Origin: Chitinophaga oryziterrae
Lineage (GTDB): Bacteria > Bacteroidota > Bacteroidia > Chitinophagales > Chitinophagaceae
DNA length: 64,000 nt
Reading direction: 5' to 3'
NCBI RefSeq assembly: GCF_009758125.1
Contig: NZ_WRXO01000011.1
Coordinates: 124,001 to 188,000 of the forward strand
The notes under the pieces were generated by a model. That model was not told the origin of the DNA, searched no databases, and was given only the letters and a program-made list of their open reading frames with translations. This document shows positions 43,918 to 52,951 of the stretch, piece by piece. The number at the start of each line of letters is the position of its first letter. The stretch's first letter is position 1. Position numbers and translations under genes: made by a program.

Positions 43918-45708
43918 ATGAAGAATATCCGGAATTTTTGCATCATTGCGCACATTGACCATGGTAAAAGTACATTGGCTGACAGGCTGTTAGAGCATAC
44001 AAAGACTATATCCGACAGAGATATGCAGGCTCAGGTACTGGACGATATGGACCTGGAACGTGAGAAAGGTATTACGATTAAGAGTCATGCCATCCAGATG
44101 AACTATATCGTGAAAGGTCAGCAATATGTATTTAACCTGATCGATACTCCCGGCCACGTAGACTTTTCATACGAAGTATCCCGCGCCCTGGCTGCCTGTG
44201 AAGGAGCCCTGCTGCTGGTAGATGCTGCCCAGGGTATACAGGCCCAGACAATCTCTAACCTGTACCTCGCGCTGGAAAATGACCTGGAAATCATCCCGGT
44301 TATCAATAAAATAGATATGGACGGTGCTATGATCCCTGAAGTGCAGGACCAGATCATAGAACTCATAGGCTGTAAAGTGGAAGATATCCTGCTGGCATCC
44401 GGTAAAACGGGTATCGGTATCGAAGCCATCCTGGAAGCCATCATCGAACGTATCCCTGCTCCAAAAGGAGATTACGAAGCACCATTACAGGCACTGATCT
44501 TCGATAGCGTATTCAACTCCTTCCGTGGGATCATCGCTTATTACCGCATTTTTAACGGGGTTATCAAAAAAGGGGATAAGATCCGTTTTATCAATACAGG
44601 ACAGGATTACTTTGCTGATGAGGTGGGAACCCTGAAAATGGGTCTCATGCCACAAAAGGAAGTGAAAGCCGGTGATGTGGGTTATATTATTACCGGTATC
44701 AAAAATGCGAAGGAAGTGAAAGTGGGTGATACCATCACCCTCGCCAACAACGCCAGTATTGATGCCATTAATGGTTTTGAAGAGGTAAAACCAATGGTAT
44801 TCGCCGGTATCTACCCGGTTAATACAGAGGATTTCGAGGAACTGCGCGACTGTATGGAGAAACTCCAGCTGAACGATGCTTCCCTTACATTTGAACTGGA
44901 AACATCCCAGGCACTCGGTTTCGGGTTCCGTTGCGGATTCCTGGGCATGCTGCACATGGAAATCGTACAGGAACGCCTGGAAAGAGAGTTTAACCAGACC
45001 GTAATCACTACCGTTCCAAACGTTAGCTTCATTGCGCATACTACCCGGAAGGAGACTTTCACAGTGAACAACCCTTCTGAAATGCCGGAACCTACCAACC
45101 TGGAACGTATCGAAGAACCCTTCATCAGGGCTCAGATCATTACCAAACCTGATTATATCGGTAATATCATGACCCTCTGTTTAGGTAAAAGAGGAAATCT
45201 CCTCAATCAGAGCTATCTCACACCTTCCCGTGTAGAGCTGATCTTTGAAATACCATTAACTGAGATAGTATTTGATTTCTATGATAAACTGAAAAGCCAG
45301 ACCCGTGGTTATGCATCGTTCGACTATGCGCCTATCGGTTACCGCGACAGTGACATCGTAAAAATGGATATACTCCTGAATCAGGAGAAAGTGGATGCTT
45401 TGAGTGCGTTGATTCACCGCGGTCGTGCGGCTGAATTTGGCCGTAAGCTCTGCGAAAAACTGAAAGAACTATTACCCCGCCAGCAGTTCCTGATTGCCAT
45501 ACAGGCAGCGGTAGGTGCTAAGATCCTTGCCCGTGAAAACATCAGCGCAATGCGTAAAGATGTGACGGCCAAGTGTTATGGTGGTGATATCTCCCGTAAA
45601 CGTAAATTGCTGGAAAAACAGAAAGAAGGTAAAAAACGTATGCGTCAGATAGGTAATGTGGAAGTACCACAGGAAGCGTTCCTGGCAGTACTGAAACTGG
45701 ATGATTAA
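43918..45708 (+). CDS. lepA: Elongation factor 4 (LepA)
   Basis: A 596-residue translational GTPase that acts on stalled or mistranslocated ribosomes. G1 AHIDHGKSTLADR (about 10-22), G3 DTPGH and G4 NKID are intact. EF-G-like domains II, III and V follow, and the LepA-specific C-terminal domain (about 490-596) includes DVTAKCYGGDISRKRKLLEKQKEGKKRM. Length and order are standard. It is monocistronic: a -7 box precedes and a strong terminator follows. Confidence 0.97.
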   Translation: MKNIRNFCIIAHIDHGKSTLADRLLEHTKTISDRDMQAQVLDDMDLEREKGITIKSHAIQMNYIVKGQQYVFNLIDTPGHVDFSYEVSRALAACEGALLLVDAAQGIQAQTISNLYLALENDLEIIPVINKIDMDGAMIPEVQDQIIELIGCKVEDILLASGKTGIGIEAILEAIIERIPAPKGDYEAPLQALIFDSVFNSFRGIIAYYRIFNGVIKKGDKIRFINTGQDYFADEVGTLKMGLMPQKEVKAGDVGYIITGIKNAKEVKVGDTITLANNASIDAINGFEEVKPMVFAGIYPVNTEDFEELRDCMEKLQLNDASLTFELETSQALGFGFRCGFLGMLHMEIVQERLEREFNQTVITTVPNVSFIAHTTRKETFTVNNPSEMPEPTNLERIEEPFIRAQIITKPDYIGNIMTLCLGKRGNLLNQSYLTPSRVELIFEIPLTEIVFDFYDKLKSQTRGYASFDYAPIGYRDSDIVKMDILLNQEKVDALSALIHRGRAAEFGRKLCEKLKELLPRQQFLIAIQAAVGAKILARENISAMRKDVTAKCYGGDISRKRKLLEKQKEGKKRMRQIGNVEVPQEAFLAVLKLDD

Positions 45709-45734
45709 TGTCTTACATCAAATTTGGATAAAGT

Positions 45735-45768
45735 AAAAGGGAGCGCTTGTAATAAGCGCTCCCTTTTT
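45735..45768 (+). terminator. Intrinsic terminator after lepA
   Basis: A 14-bp perfect stem (45735-45748 with 45754-45767), loop GTAAT, ending in five T. The interval to 45917 shows no gene. Confidence 0.92.
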
Positions 45769-45917
45769 AGTATTAGAGAGATAGGGTTGAATATTAGGGG
45801 AAGTTGAATTGAAAACACATCCTGAACCCATATTCCAAAGCTAAATCAGAGAACTAAACGGTCAGATCCAGTGTATTTATCAACAACATCCGGGAATCTA
45901 CTGTCACAACTTAATAC

Positions 45918-45952
45918 AAAAAAGCCGGCTTAAAGTATTACTTTAAGCTGGC
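45918..45952 (-). terminator. Intrinsic terminator of the DUF6580 gene
   Basis: GCCGGCTTAAAG (45924-45935) pairs with CTTTAAGCTGGC (45941-45952) with one G-U. On the minus strand it runs into six T. Confidence 0.85.
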
Positions 45953-45982
45953 CCCTTATTAATTATCTATCAATGACTTATG

Positions 45983-46567
45983 CTAAGCCAGTTGTTTATT
46001 TGACTGAAGAGTAGTTTGTTTGATCAAAGCCCATGCTCCAAACAAAACGCCTGTGAAAAATACATTGCCTAAAACCGTGTTCAGGGCAAAACTTCCAAAC
46101 AGGTCATTTCTGTAGAAAGGAATAGCTGCTGCATAACAGGCGACTAATCCCTGCACTGTATGAGGGTACAGTGTAGACAATATCCATACTCCCAGGTTGG
46201 AAATGAGGAAGAACAATACTCCAGTACCAATAGCTGCCAGGAATACATTCACCGTATTCGCCTTTTTGATATGGGTACCAATAAAAGTGATCAGCAGGAA
46301 CGCGCCATATACAAAGAACATCTGGCCACCATAAAATCCTTGAATATTGGTGAACAGCTGAAAGAATACGTCTGTAATAAACAGCGTCAGTAAAGGCAGT
46401 AAATAAGCAAGACGTTTGTTTTTGATAACGATCCCGCCAAATAATGCACTGGCCCCTATAGCGTTAAAGTTCCACAATTCCAGTTTGTTAGTAGCAAGCC
46501 GGCAGATAATTGCCAGGAATATTAACGAGGCGATAACCAGGTTTTCCTGTATGGAATCTTTCTTCAT
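45983..46567 (-). CDS. DUF6580-family membrane protein
   Basis: A 194-residue protein with about five hydrophobic helices and the motif NFNAIGASALFGG (about 33-45), followed by LPLLTLFITDVFF. This pattern is that of DUF6580 proteins, whose fold resembles vitamin-uptake S components. Transport of a vitamin or precursor is therefore possible but undemonstrated, and no ECF energising genes are nearby. It ends at its own terminator and lies downstream of manA on the same strand. Confidence 0.75.
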   Translation of the reverse strand: MKKDSIQENLVIASLIFLAIICRLATNKLELWNFNAIGASALFGGIVIKNKRLAYLLPLLTLFITDVFFQLFTNIQGFYGGQMFFVYGAFLLITFIGTHIKKANTVNVFLAAIGTGVLFFLISNLGVWILSTLYPHTVQGLVACYAAAIPFYRNDLFGSFALNTVLGNVFFTGVLFGAWALIKQTTLQSNKQLA

Positions 46568-46593
46568 GGTGTTGATTATTTGAACAAATATAC

Positions 46594-47814
46594 TTATTTC
46601 ACAGGTACACTCGCCTTATAAATAATGGTACCTGCCTGACTCTGAATCTTATACCCGGCATTATAATAAGTAACAACTGATTGTCCTTTCTTCAGGTCAA
46701 TCGCTTCACCATCATCTCCGGTAATCACCGCATCGCCTTCCAGTACCAGCATAATCTCAGTGGCTTCACTGGTATGCTCATATTGCTGTCCTGGATTAAG
46801 CGTAATCTTACTTACCACAAAATCAGGAGCAGGAGAGTTGTAGATGATTTCCAGTCCGCCTTTCACCGTATCGCCCTGAAGGATCGCAGGATGTACCGCT
46901 TCGAAACGCGTGTGTTTCAGCAACTCAGGAACATCAATATGCTTAGGTGTTAAACCTCCACGTAATACGTTATCAGAATTAGCCATCAACTCCACATTCT
47001 GACCTTCCAGATAAGCATGAGGAATACCTGCATCCTGGAAAACAGCATCCCCCGGATGTACTTCCATAATATTGAAGAAGTAGATAGAGAAGATACCTCT
47101 GTCCAGATTGTCCAGTCCCTTTGGATCATTGGCAATTGCCCTGCCTGTCCAGAATGCCGGATCTGATTTCGCTAACTTACCCGCCTGATAGGCTGGCAGT
47201 ACCCTTTCTGCTAATGGACGTAACAGCTTGTTTACTTCATCCTGTGGCATTTCCATCACCACTTTGTACAAGCCGTAATAACCCTCTTTTTCAAACACAG
47301 GTAACAGGAAAGAAAACTCGGATATAGTCTGTAAAACCTGCTTCAGTTTATCTTCCGGTAAAAAACCATGCAACAGCCAGAACTCGCTGAGCGCCACCAT
47401 GATCTCCGGTTTATGATTATCATCTTTATAATTACGGTTAGCCGCATTGAGCGCGATACCTGCTGCATTTTCACGGGCAAAGCCCTTCTCAGCTTCCACC
47501 TTGGTAGGATGCACCTGTATGGATAACATATCCTTTACATCCAGGATCTTCAGCAGGTAAGGCAGTTCGCCGAAACGTTCCCATACTTTAGCGCCCAGTA
47601 CTTTCTCCGGATTTGCTCTCACCTGTTTATCAAGCGTGGTCGTATCACCGTTAGCACGTACAACGGAGGGAGCGCTCTGGTGTGCGCCCATCCAGTATTC
47701 AGCGCTTGGCTCTTTAGTCTCAGGAATTCCCAGCAGGGCGGGAATGTAATGAAAGCCACCCCAGGCATAATGTTGAACCTTACCTTCCAGTCTGAATAAT
47801 TTCTTCTCACTCAT
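46594..47814 (-). CDS. manA: Mannose-6-phosphate isomerase, class I
   Basis: A 406-residue zinc-dependent isomerase linking fructose 6-phosphate and mannose 6-phosphate. GKVQHYAWGGFHYIPALLG opens the protein; IQVHPTKVEAEKGFA and the HKPEIMVAL segment supply zinc ligands. The GIPHAYLEGQNVELMANSDNVLRGGLTPK stretch (about 253-281) is the class I signature. A C-terminal cupin strand (MLVLEGDAVITG) ends it. The ATG at 47814 is preferred over an upstream in-frame start because MSEKKLFRLEG is the normal beginning. Confidence 0.95.
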   Translation of the reverse strand: MSEKKLFRLEGKVQHYAWGGFHYIPALLGIPETKEPSAEYWMGAHQSAPSVVRANGDTTTLDKQVRANPEKVLGAKVWERFGELPYLLKILDVKDMLSIQVHPTKVEAEKGFARENAAGIALNAANRNYKDDNHKPEIMVALSEFWLLHGFLPEDKLKQVLQTISEFSFLLPVFEKEGYYGLYKVVMEMPQDEVNKLLRPLAERVLPAYQAGKLAKSDPAFWTGRAIANDPKGLDNLDRGIFSIYFFNIMEVHPGDAVFQDAGIPHAYLEGQNVELMANSDNVLRGGLTPKHIDVPELLKHTRFEAVHPAILQGDTVKGGLEIIYNSPAPDFVVSKITLNPGQQYEHTSEATEIMLVLEGDAVITGDDGEAIDLKKGQSVVTYYNAGYKIQSQAGTIIYKASVPVK

Positions 47815-47876
47815 ATAATATTGTTTGTAATTTCGATGATTGTTAACCACAGCGGCTCAAAATTAGTCAAATTTAA

Positions 47877-48233
47877 ATGGCATCCCACCTCGATTTAGGC
47901 AAAAAAGGAGAGCTCCTGGCACAGGATTATCTTCTTCAGCAGCATTACCATTTATTAGACATCAACTGGCGGCATGGCCGCCGGGAGATCGATATTATAG
48001 CCAGTCAGCCTGGCTGCCTGGTATTCATAGAAGTCAAGACCCTGTCAAATAACCTGTACGGCTGGCCTGAACAAAAAGTGAATGCGGGTAAAAGGCGTTA
48101 TTTACAGGCGGCAGCTGAAGCTTATATTGAGCGTATGCCTCAGCCACCACCCGCCATCCGTTTTGATGTAATAGCCATCACATTCCAGCCGGATGGGACC
48201 CATGAGTTGTTACATATGGAAGATGCTTTTTAG
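47877..48233 (+). CDS. YraN/UPF0102 family protein
   Basis: A 118-residue protein with the conserved restriction-endonuclease-like core: GKKGELLAQDYLLQQHYHLLDINWRHGRREIDIIA followed by FIEVKT (about 46-51), giving the E-x-D...E-x-K catalytic pattern of the fold. A role in DNA processing is suspected for the family but not established. It diverges from manA and its stop is 6 bp from the convergent purB stop. Confidence 0.9.
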   Translation: MASHLDLGKKGELLAQDYLLQQHYHLLDINWRHGRREIDIIASQPGCLVFIEVKTLSNNLYGWPEQKVNAGKRRYLQAAAEAYIERMPQPPPAIRFDVIAITFQPDGTHELLHMEDAF

Positions 48234-48239
48234 TTGATT

Positions 48240-49577
48240 TTACCAGATGCCTGTATAATTATGTGGCGTAATCGCCTTTAATTCTTTCTTCAACGTTGCA
48301 CTGATCTTCAATCCCTCTATAAATTTATGCATCGTCTTCTGTGTGATCTGCTCTCCGCCACGTGTCAGCGCTTTCAACGCTTCGTAAGGCTGCGGGTAAT
48401 TCTCCCTGCGCAACACCGTTTGGATAGCTTCTGCTACTACCGCCCAGTTATTTTCCAGGTCATCATGCAGCTTCGCTTCATTCAGGATCAGCTTATCCAT
48501 CCCTTTCTGTACAGACTTCATCGCCAGCACTGTATGCCCGAATGGCACCCCCACATTCCTCAGTACGGTGGAATCGGTAAGATCGCGCTGTAAACGGGAA
48601 ACAGGTAACTTAGCGCTCAGGTGCTCAAACAGGGCATTCGCCAGTCCAAGATTACCTTCTGCATTTTCAAAATCAATAGGGTTCACTTTATGCGGCATCG
48701 CAGAAGAACCTACTTCATTGGCCTTAATCTTCTGCTTGAAATAATCCATAGAGATATATTGCCAGATATCGCGGCAAAAATCCAACAGGATGGTATTGAT
48801 ACGTTTCAACGTATCAAACTGCGCTGCCAGGTTATCATAATGTTCTATCTGTGTGGTGAATTTCATACGCTGTAATCCCAGTGTGTTATTCACGAACTTA
48901 TCACCGAAACGTTCCCAGTTCGTCTTAGGGAAAGCTACATAGTGCGCATTGAAGTTACCGGTAGCTCCGCCAAACTTCGCTGCAAATGGGATCGCCCCAA
49001 ACAATTGTATCTGTCCTTCCAGTCTTTCCACGAACACCAGTATTTCCTTGCCAAGTATGGTAGGAGACGCAGGCTGGCCATGCGTACGCGCCAGCATAGG
49101 CACCTTCATCCACGATTTTCCCATCTTCTTCAATGCCAGTACCAGGTTGGAAATAGCCGGCATATACACATGCTCCACTGCTTCTTTCCAGAATAAAGGC
49201 GTAGCTGTATTATTGATATCCTGGGAAGTAAGCCCGAAATGCACCCATTCCAGTTTGTCTTCCAGTCCCAGTTTTGTAAGTTCATCTTTTACAAAGTATT
49301 CAACTGCCTTCACATCATGATTAGTGACCTTTTCCCTGTCCTTGATCTGCTGGGCATTCTCAATGGTAAACTCCTGGTAGATCCTGCGCAACGCCGCTGC
49401 CTGTGGTTTGGGAAGTGTGAACAGCTTCTGTTCAGACAATGCAATGAAGTATTCAACTTCTACCAGCACACGGTAACGGATGAGTGCAAATTCTGAAAAA
49501 TAAGGGGCCAGTTCTTCCAGTTGTTTACGGTAACGCCCGTCCAGTGGGGAAATAGCAGTTAAAGATTGTAATTGCAT
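48240..49577 (-). CDS. purB: Adenylosuccinate lyase
   Basis: A 445-residue fumarase/aspartase-superfamily enzyme that releases fumarate from SAICAR and from adenylosuccinate in purine synthesis. It has LTAISPLDGRYRKQLEELAPYFSEFALIRYRV at the start, the HFGLTSQDINNTA loop, TRTHGQPASPTILGKE-type residues and the GSSAMPHKVNPIDFENAEGNL signature loop with the catalytic Ser. The length matches the E. coli-type enzyme. It diverges from mqnA. Confidence 0.97.
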   Translation of the reverse strand: MQLQSLTAISPLDGRYRKQLEELAPYFSEFALIRYRVLVEVEYFIALSEQKLFTLPKPQAAALRRIYQEFTIENAQQIKDREKVTNHDVKAVEYFVKDELTKLGLEDKLEWVHFGLTSQDINNTATPLFWKEAVEHVYMPAISNLVLALKKMGKSWMKVPMLARTHGQPASPTILGKEILVFVERLEGQIQLFGAIPFAAKFGGATGNFNAHYVAFPKTNWERFGDKFVNNTLGLQRMKFTTQIEHYDNLAAQFDTLKRINTILLDFCRDIWQYISMDYFKQKIKANEVGSSAMPHKVNPIDFENAEGNLGLANALFEHLSAKLPVSRLQRDLTDSTVLRNVGVPFGHTVLAMKSVQKGMDKLILNEAKLHDDLENNWAVVAEAIQTVLRRENYPQPYEALKALTRGGEQITQKTMHKFIEGLKISATLKKELKAITPHNYTGIW

Positions 49578-49683
49578 AATGTTATTTTATCTATTAATTT
49601 CCAACCTGCGGGATGATCTCTTTCAGGGAGACTAACCACCGGTAGCTAAAATTTGCCTAATTTAGCCCGCAAAATTACTGAAA

Positions 49684-50421
49684 TTGGAACGGAAAGTAAA
49701 AGTAGCGGCAGTAAGTTATTTGAATACCAAGCCATTATTATACGGATTCAGGGATCACCAGGTGATGAAAATGATCGATTTAAGCATGGATTACCCGGCA
49801 AAGATAGCGCAGCAACTGATTGACGGAGAGGTAGATGTAGCGCTTGTACCGGTGGCAATTATTCCAAAATTAAAAGAGTATCATATTATTTCTGATTATT
49901 GCATAGGAGCAGAGGGACCAGTAGCATCTGTTTGCCTTTTCAGCGAAGTACCCCTGCATGATATCAAACGTATCTACCTCGATTATCAAAGCCGCTCTTC
50001 AGTGGCATTACTAAAGGTGCTGGTCCGCGACCACTGGAAGTTACAGGTGGAACTGGTAGAAACAACCGGCGGTTATGAAGACAGGATCAAAGGCACCGAC
50101 GCCGGATTGGTTATCGGCGACCGCGCACTGGCCCAACGCCACATCTCCCCATACATCTATGACCTTGCAGAACACTGGATGCGCTTTACCAGCCTTCCCT
50201 TTGTCTTCGCTGCCTGGATCAGCAACAAGGCCCTGCCTGTTGAATTCATTCAGCAGTTCAGTAATGCGAACGCTATAGGTATCAACAATATACCCGCTGT
50301 GGTAGCAGAAAACCCTTACGATGTGTACGACCTTAGTACTTACTATACTCAAAACATCAGTTTCCCGCTTACCCCCGCCAAAAGACAGGGTATGCAGAAG
50401 TTCCTGAGTTTTTTACGATAG
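49684..50421 (+). CDS. mqnA: Chorismate dehydratase (futalosine menaquinone pathway)
   Basis: A 245-residue MqnA that dehydrates chorismate to 3-enolpyruvyl-benzoate, the first step of the futalosine route to menaquinone. VAAVSYLNTKPLLYGF near the start, GEVDVALVPVAIIPKL and the GDRALAQR region are characteristic of the periplasmic-binding-protein-like MqnA fold. No ATG is available before the conserved start, so TTG 49684 is inferred to initiate. Other mqn genes are not in the window. A strong terminator follows. Confidence 0.93.
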   Translation: MERKVKVAAVSYLNTKPLLYGFRDHQVMKMIDLSMDYPAKIAQQLIDGEVDVALVPVAIIPKLKEYHIISDYCIGAEGPVASVCLFSEVPLHDIKRIYLDYQSRSSVALLKVLVRDHWKLQVELVETTGGYEDRIKGTDAGLVIGDRALAQRHISPYIYDLAEHWMRFTSLPFVFAAWISNKALPVEFIQQFSNANAIGINNIPAVVAENPYDVYDLSTYYTQNISFPLTPAKRQGMQKFLSFLR

Positions 50422-50435
50422 AAGAAAAAGAACTG

Positions 50436-50476
50436 AAAAAGCTGAATGTATACTCTGATATACATTCAGCTTTTTT
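50436..50476 (+). terminator. Intrinsic terminator after mqnA
   Basis: A 17-bp perfect stem (50436-50452 with 50459-50475), loop CTCTGA, ending in six T. Confidence 0.93.
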
Positions 50477-50519
50477 ATTTATATTAGACGTCCTTTCTGT
50501 TCACTCAAATACCTGACAA

Positions 50520-51179
50520 ATGAAAATTGGCATCCTCGGCAGTGGTCCGGTAGGACTTACGTTAGGTGAAGGTCTTGTAATGGCAGGTCATGAAGTTGTG
50601 CTGGGAACCCGCAATCCCTCTAAAGATTCATTACAGCAGTGGGTAAAGAAATTGGGGCCAAAGGTAACGATCACCACTTTCCGTGAAGCTGCTGCCCAGG
50701 GAGAACTACTTGTCATCTGCACCAGTTGGGCAGGTACCCAAAAAGCAATTGAAGCTGCCGGTTTATGGAATTTCAAGAATAAAGTCATTGTAGATGTTAC
50801 CAATCCCCTCGATGGTAAAGGCCCTGATCAACAGGGGCGATTGTCATTTTCGATAGGGCATACTAATTCTGCCGGCGAACAGCTACAGGCCTGGTTACCT
50901 CCTGATGCCTATGTCGTAAAGGCGCTCAGTTGCATTGGTCATGAATCCATGTTCCGTCCAAAGGAAGAACAGAACGCACCTACGATGTTCATCTGTGGAA
51001 ACAAACGCGCTGCTAAAACAACCGTTACCACACTACTGGCCGAGATGGGCTGGCATGATGTAGTAGACATGGGCAGCATTGAAATGAGCCGGAACATTGA
51101 ACCGCTTAGTATCCTCTGGTATGCCTACGGCTTCAGAACAGGCACCTGGACGCACGCCTTTAAGCTCGTCTTAAAGTGA
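50520..51179 (+). CDS. F420-dependent-NADP-reductase-like NAD(P)-binding protein
   Basis: A 219-residue protein with a Rossmann fold start (IGILGSGPVGLTLGEGL, about 3-19) followed by LGTRNPSK, which suits NADP phosphate recognition. VIVDVTNPLDG and VVKALSCIGHE resemble the NPDR/F420-reductase and ketopantoate-like families. It is annotated in relatives simply as NAD(P)-binding oxidoreductase; F420 use is unlikely in Bacteroidota. It ends 3 bp from the convergent M1 peptidase gene. Confidence 0.82.
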   Translation: MKIGILGSGPVGLTLGEGLVMAGHEVVLGTRNPSKDSLQQWVKKLGPKVTITTFREAAAQGELLVICTSWAGTQKAIEAAGLWNFKNKVIVDVTNPLDGKGPDQQGRLSFSIGHTNSAGEQLQAWLPPDAYVVKALSCIGHESMFRPKEEQNAPTMFICGNKRAAKTTVTTLLAEMGWHDVVDMGSIEMSRNIEPLSILWYAYGFRTGTWTHAFKLVLK

Positions 51180-51182
51180 CGA

Positions 51183-52817
51183 CTATCTCTCTTTTATATT
51201 GATATAAAAATTAGGATCTACCTTAAACTGCTTTTTATCAGTCATTGTGAAAGTCGTTGTCTGCCATTTCTTTCCGGGATAAATGAACCGGTAACCATCA
51301 TCACTCAGCGTCACCTTCACCGGCATATTAAAGTCAATGACATCCGTCACCCAGCGGAACTGTAACTGCGTTCCGTTAAAGTGATATTCCAGTGTAGGGA
51401 TAGTCGTATGCAACAGGTATTGCTCAAATACCTTGTCGAAGTTCATACCCGTCATCTGGTTAAAGTAATCCGTTATCTGCCTGGCAGTCACCGTCTGATG
51501 GTAGAATGTCTGGTTCATTCCCCGTAAAATATCCCGGAAAACATTGTCATTGTTGACGATCTGCCGGATGGTATGTATCATGTTAGACCCCTTATAATAC
51601 ATATCCCCGCTGCCTTCCCTGTTCACATCATAAGGTCCTACGATCGGGATATCATTCTTGATATTCTTACGGATCCCCGTTACGTATTCAAAAGCTGCTT
51701 TAGGGCCATACTCACATTCCGTAAACAGTGTTTCCGAATAGTTGGTAAAGCTCTCATGGATCCACATATCGGCGATGTCTTTACTGGTAATGTTGTTCCC
51801 GAACCACTCATGACCGCTTTCATGTATGATGATGAAATCCCATTTTAATCCCCAGCCACTGGCCGAAAGGTCTCTTCCGGAATACCCCATCTGGAACTTA
51901 TTGCCGTATGCAACTGCGCTCTGATGCTCCATACCCAGGTAAGGCGCTTCCACGAGTTTATAACTATCCTGGTAAAAAGGGTACTTCCCGAACCAGTACT
52001 CAAAACAGCGAAGCATCGGTTTTACCACAGCAAAGTGTTTGATGGCCGTATCCTTGTTATAATCTATTACCCAATAAGAAAGATCGAGATTACCGCCTTC
52101 TCCCTGGTAAGAATCTTTGATCTCTACATAACTGCCTACATTCAGCGCCACGTCATAATTATTGATCGGGTTACTCACGTACCAGACGAAAGTGGTAGTA
52201 TAGTCTTTATTATCAAATTGCTTCTTTAACCGGCCATTAGACACTGCCGTCATTAAAGGCGGTACCGTGATGGAGATGGTCATATCATCCGGTTCATCAC
52301 TCTGATGGTCTTTATTAGGCCACCAGGCACTGGCGCCTAAACCCTGACAGGCAGTCGAGATCCATGGCCTGTTCTGTTCGTCCTTTCTCCACATAAAACC
52401 ACCGTCCCAGGGAGGGTTCACCGCAATTTTAGGTTTGCCCCGGTAGTAAATACCAATCTTTTTAGAAGTAGCTTTCAGTTGTTTGGCCAGGGTACGTACA
52501 AAGATGGCGCTGCCTTCCCGTTCGTAAGCCAGCTTTTGACCGTCCTGGGTGATACTGTCAACTTCCATGGGCGGCTGCAGATCAATCTGCATGATGCTGT
52601 CGGTTTTTAATATCTTGTAGGTAATTATGTTGTAACCGGTAATGGTACTGTCCCCGGTAAATACATTTACATGCAGGTCGTAATTCTGTACGTCCCACCA
52701 GGCACGTGCCGGTGTGATACTGCCTCTTAACGTATCCGCATGGGTGAATGTTTCCTGCTGGGCATTAGCTGTCAGCGCTATCATCAAAACCATAAAAAGC
52801 ATAGGAATGCCACGCAT
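51183..52817 (-). CDS. M1 family metallopeptidase
   Basis: A 544-residue secreted zinc aminopeptidase with a signal peptide (about 1-19, ending LTANA). The N-terminal beta-rich domain is followed by the catalytic domain: YLGMEHQSAVAYGN replaces the usual GAMEN exopeptidase motif, and HESGHEWFGNNIT with a later Glu in WIHESFTNYSETL completes HExxH-x18-E zinc binding. It lacks the large C-terminal ARM domain, as in many Bacteroidota M1 proteins. Probably periplasmic peptide degradation. Confidence 0.92.
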   Translation of the reverse strand: MRGIPMLFMVLMIALTANAQQETFTHADTLRGSITPARAWWDVQNYDLHVNVFTGDSTITGYNIITYKILKTDSIMQIDLQPPMEVDSITQDGQKLAYEREGSAIFVRTLAKQLKATSKKIGIYYRGKPKIAVNPPWDGGFMWRKDEQNRPWISTACQGLGASAWWPNKDHQSDEPDDMTISITVPPLMTAVSNGRLKKQFDNKDYTTTFVWYVSNPINNYDVALNVGSYVEIKDSYQGEGGNLDLSYWVIDYNKDTAIKHFAVVKPMLRCFEYWFGKYPFYQDSYKLVEAPYLGMEHQSAVAYGNKFQMGYSGRDLSASGWGLKWDFIIIHESGHEWFGNNITSKDIADMWIHESFTNYSETLFTECEYGPKAAFEYVTGIRKNIKNDIPIVGPYDVNREGSGDMYYKGSNMIHTIRQIVNNDNVFRDILRGMNQTFYHQTVTARQITDYFNQMTGMNFDKVFEQYLLHTTIPTLEYHFNGTQLQFRWVTDVIDFNMPVKVTLSDDGYRFIYPGKKWQTTTFTMTDKKQFKVDPNFYINIKER

Positions 52818-52951
52818 AAAAAATGGTATTTTATAACGGAAAGATAATTAATTTTCATTTGAATGCTAAACGGTTAATAATAAATGCACAACATAATGCT
52901 AAATATTAGATTTAAGCCGTACTTCACATTTTACATGAAGCTAAACAGAAT

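Noticed and set aside
49578..49683. Riboswitch upstream of mqnA
   Set aside because: No known aptamer pattern could be recognised in this 106-bp gap.
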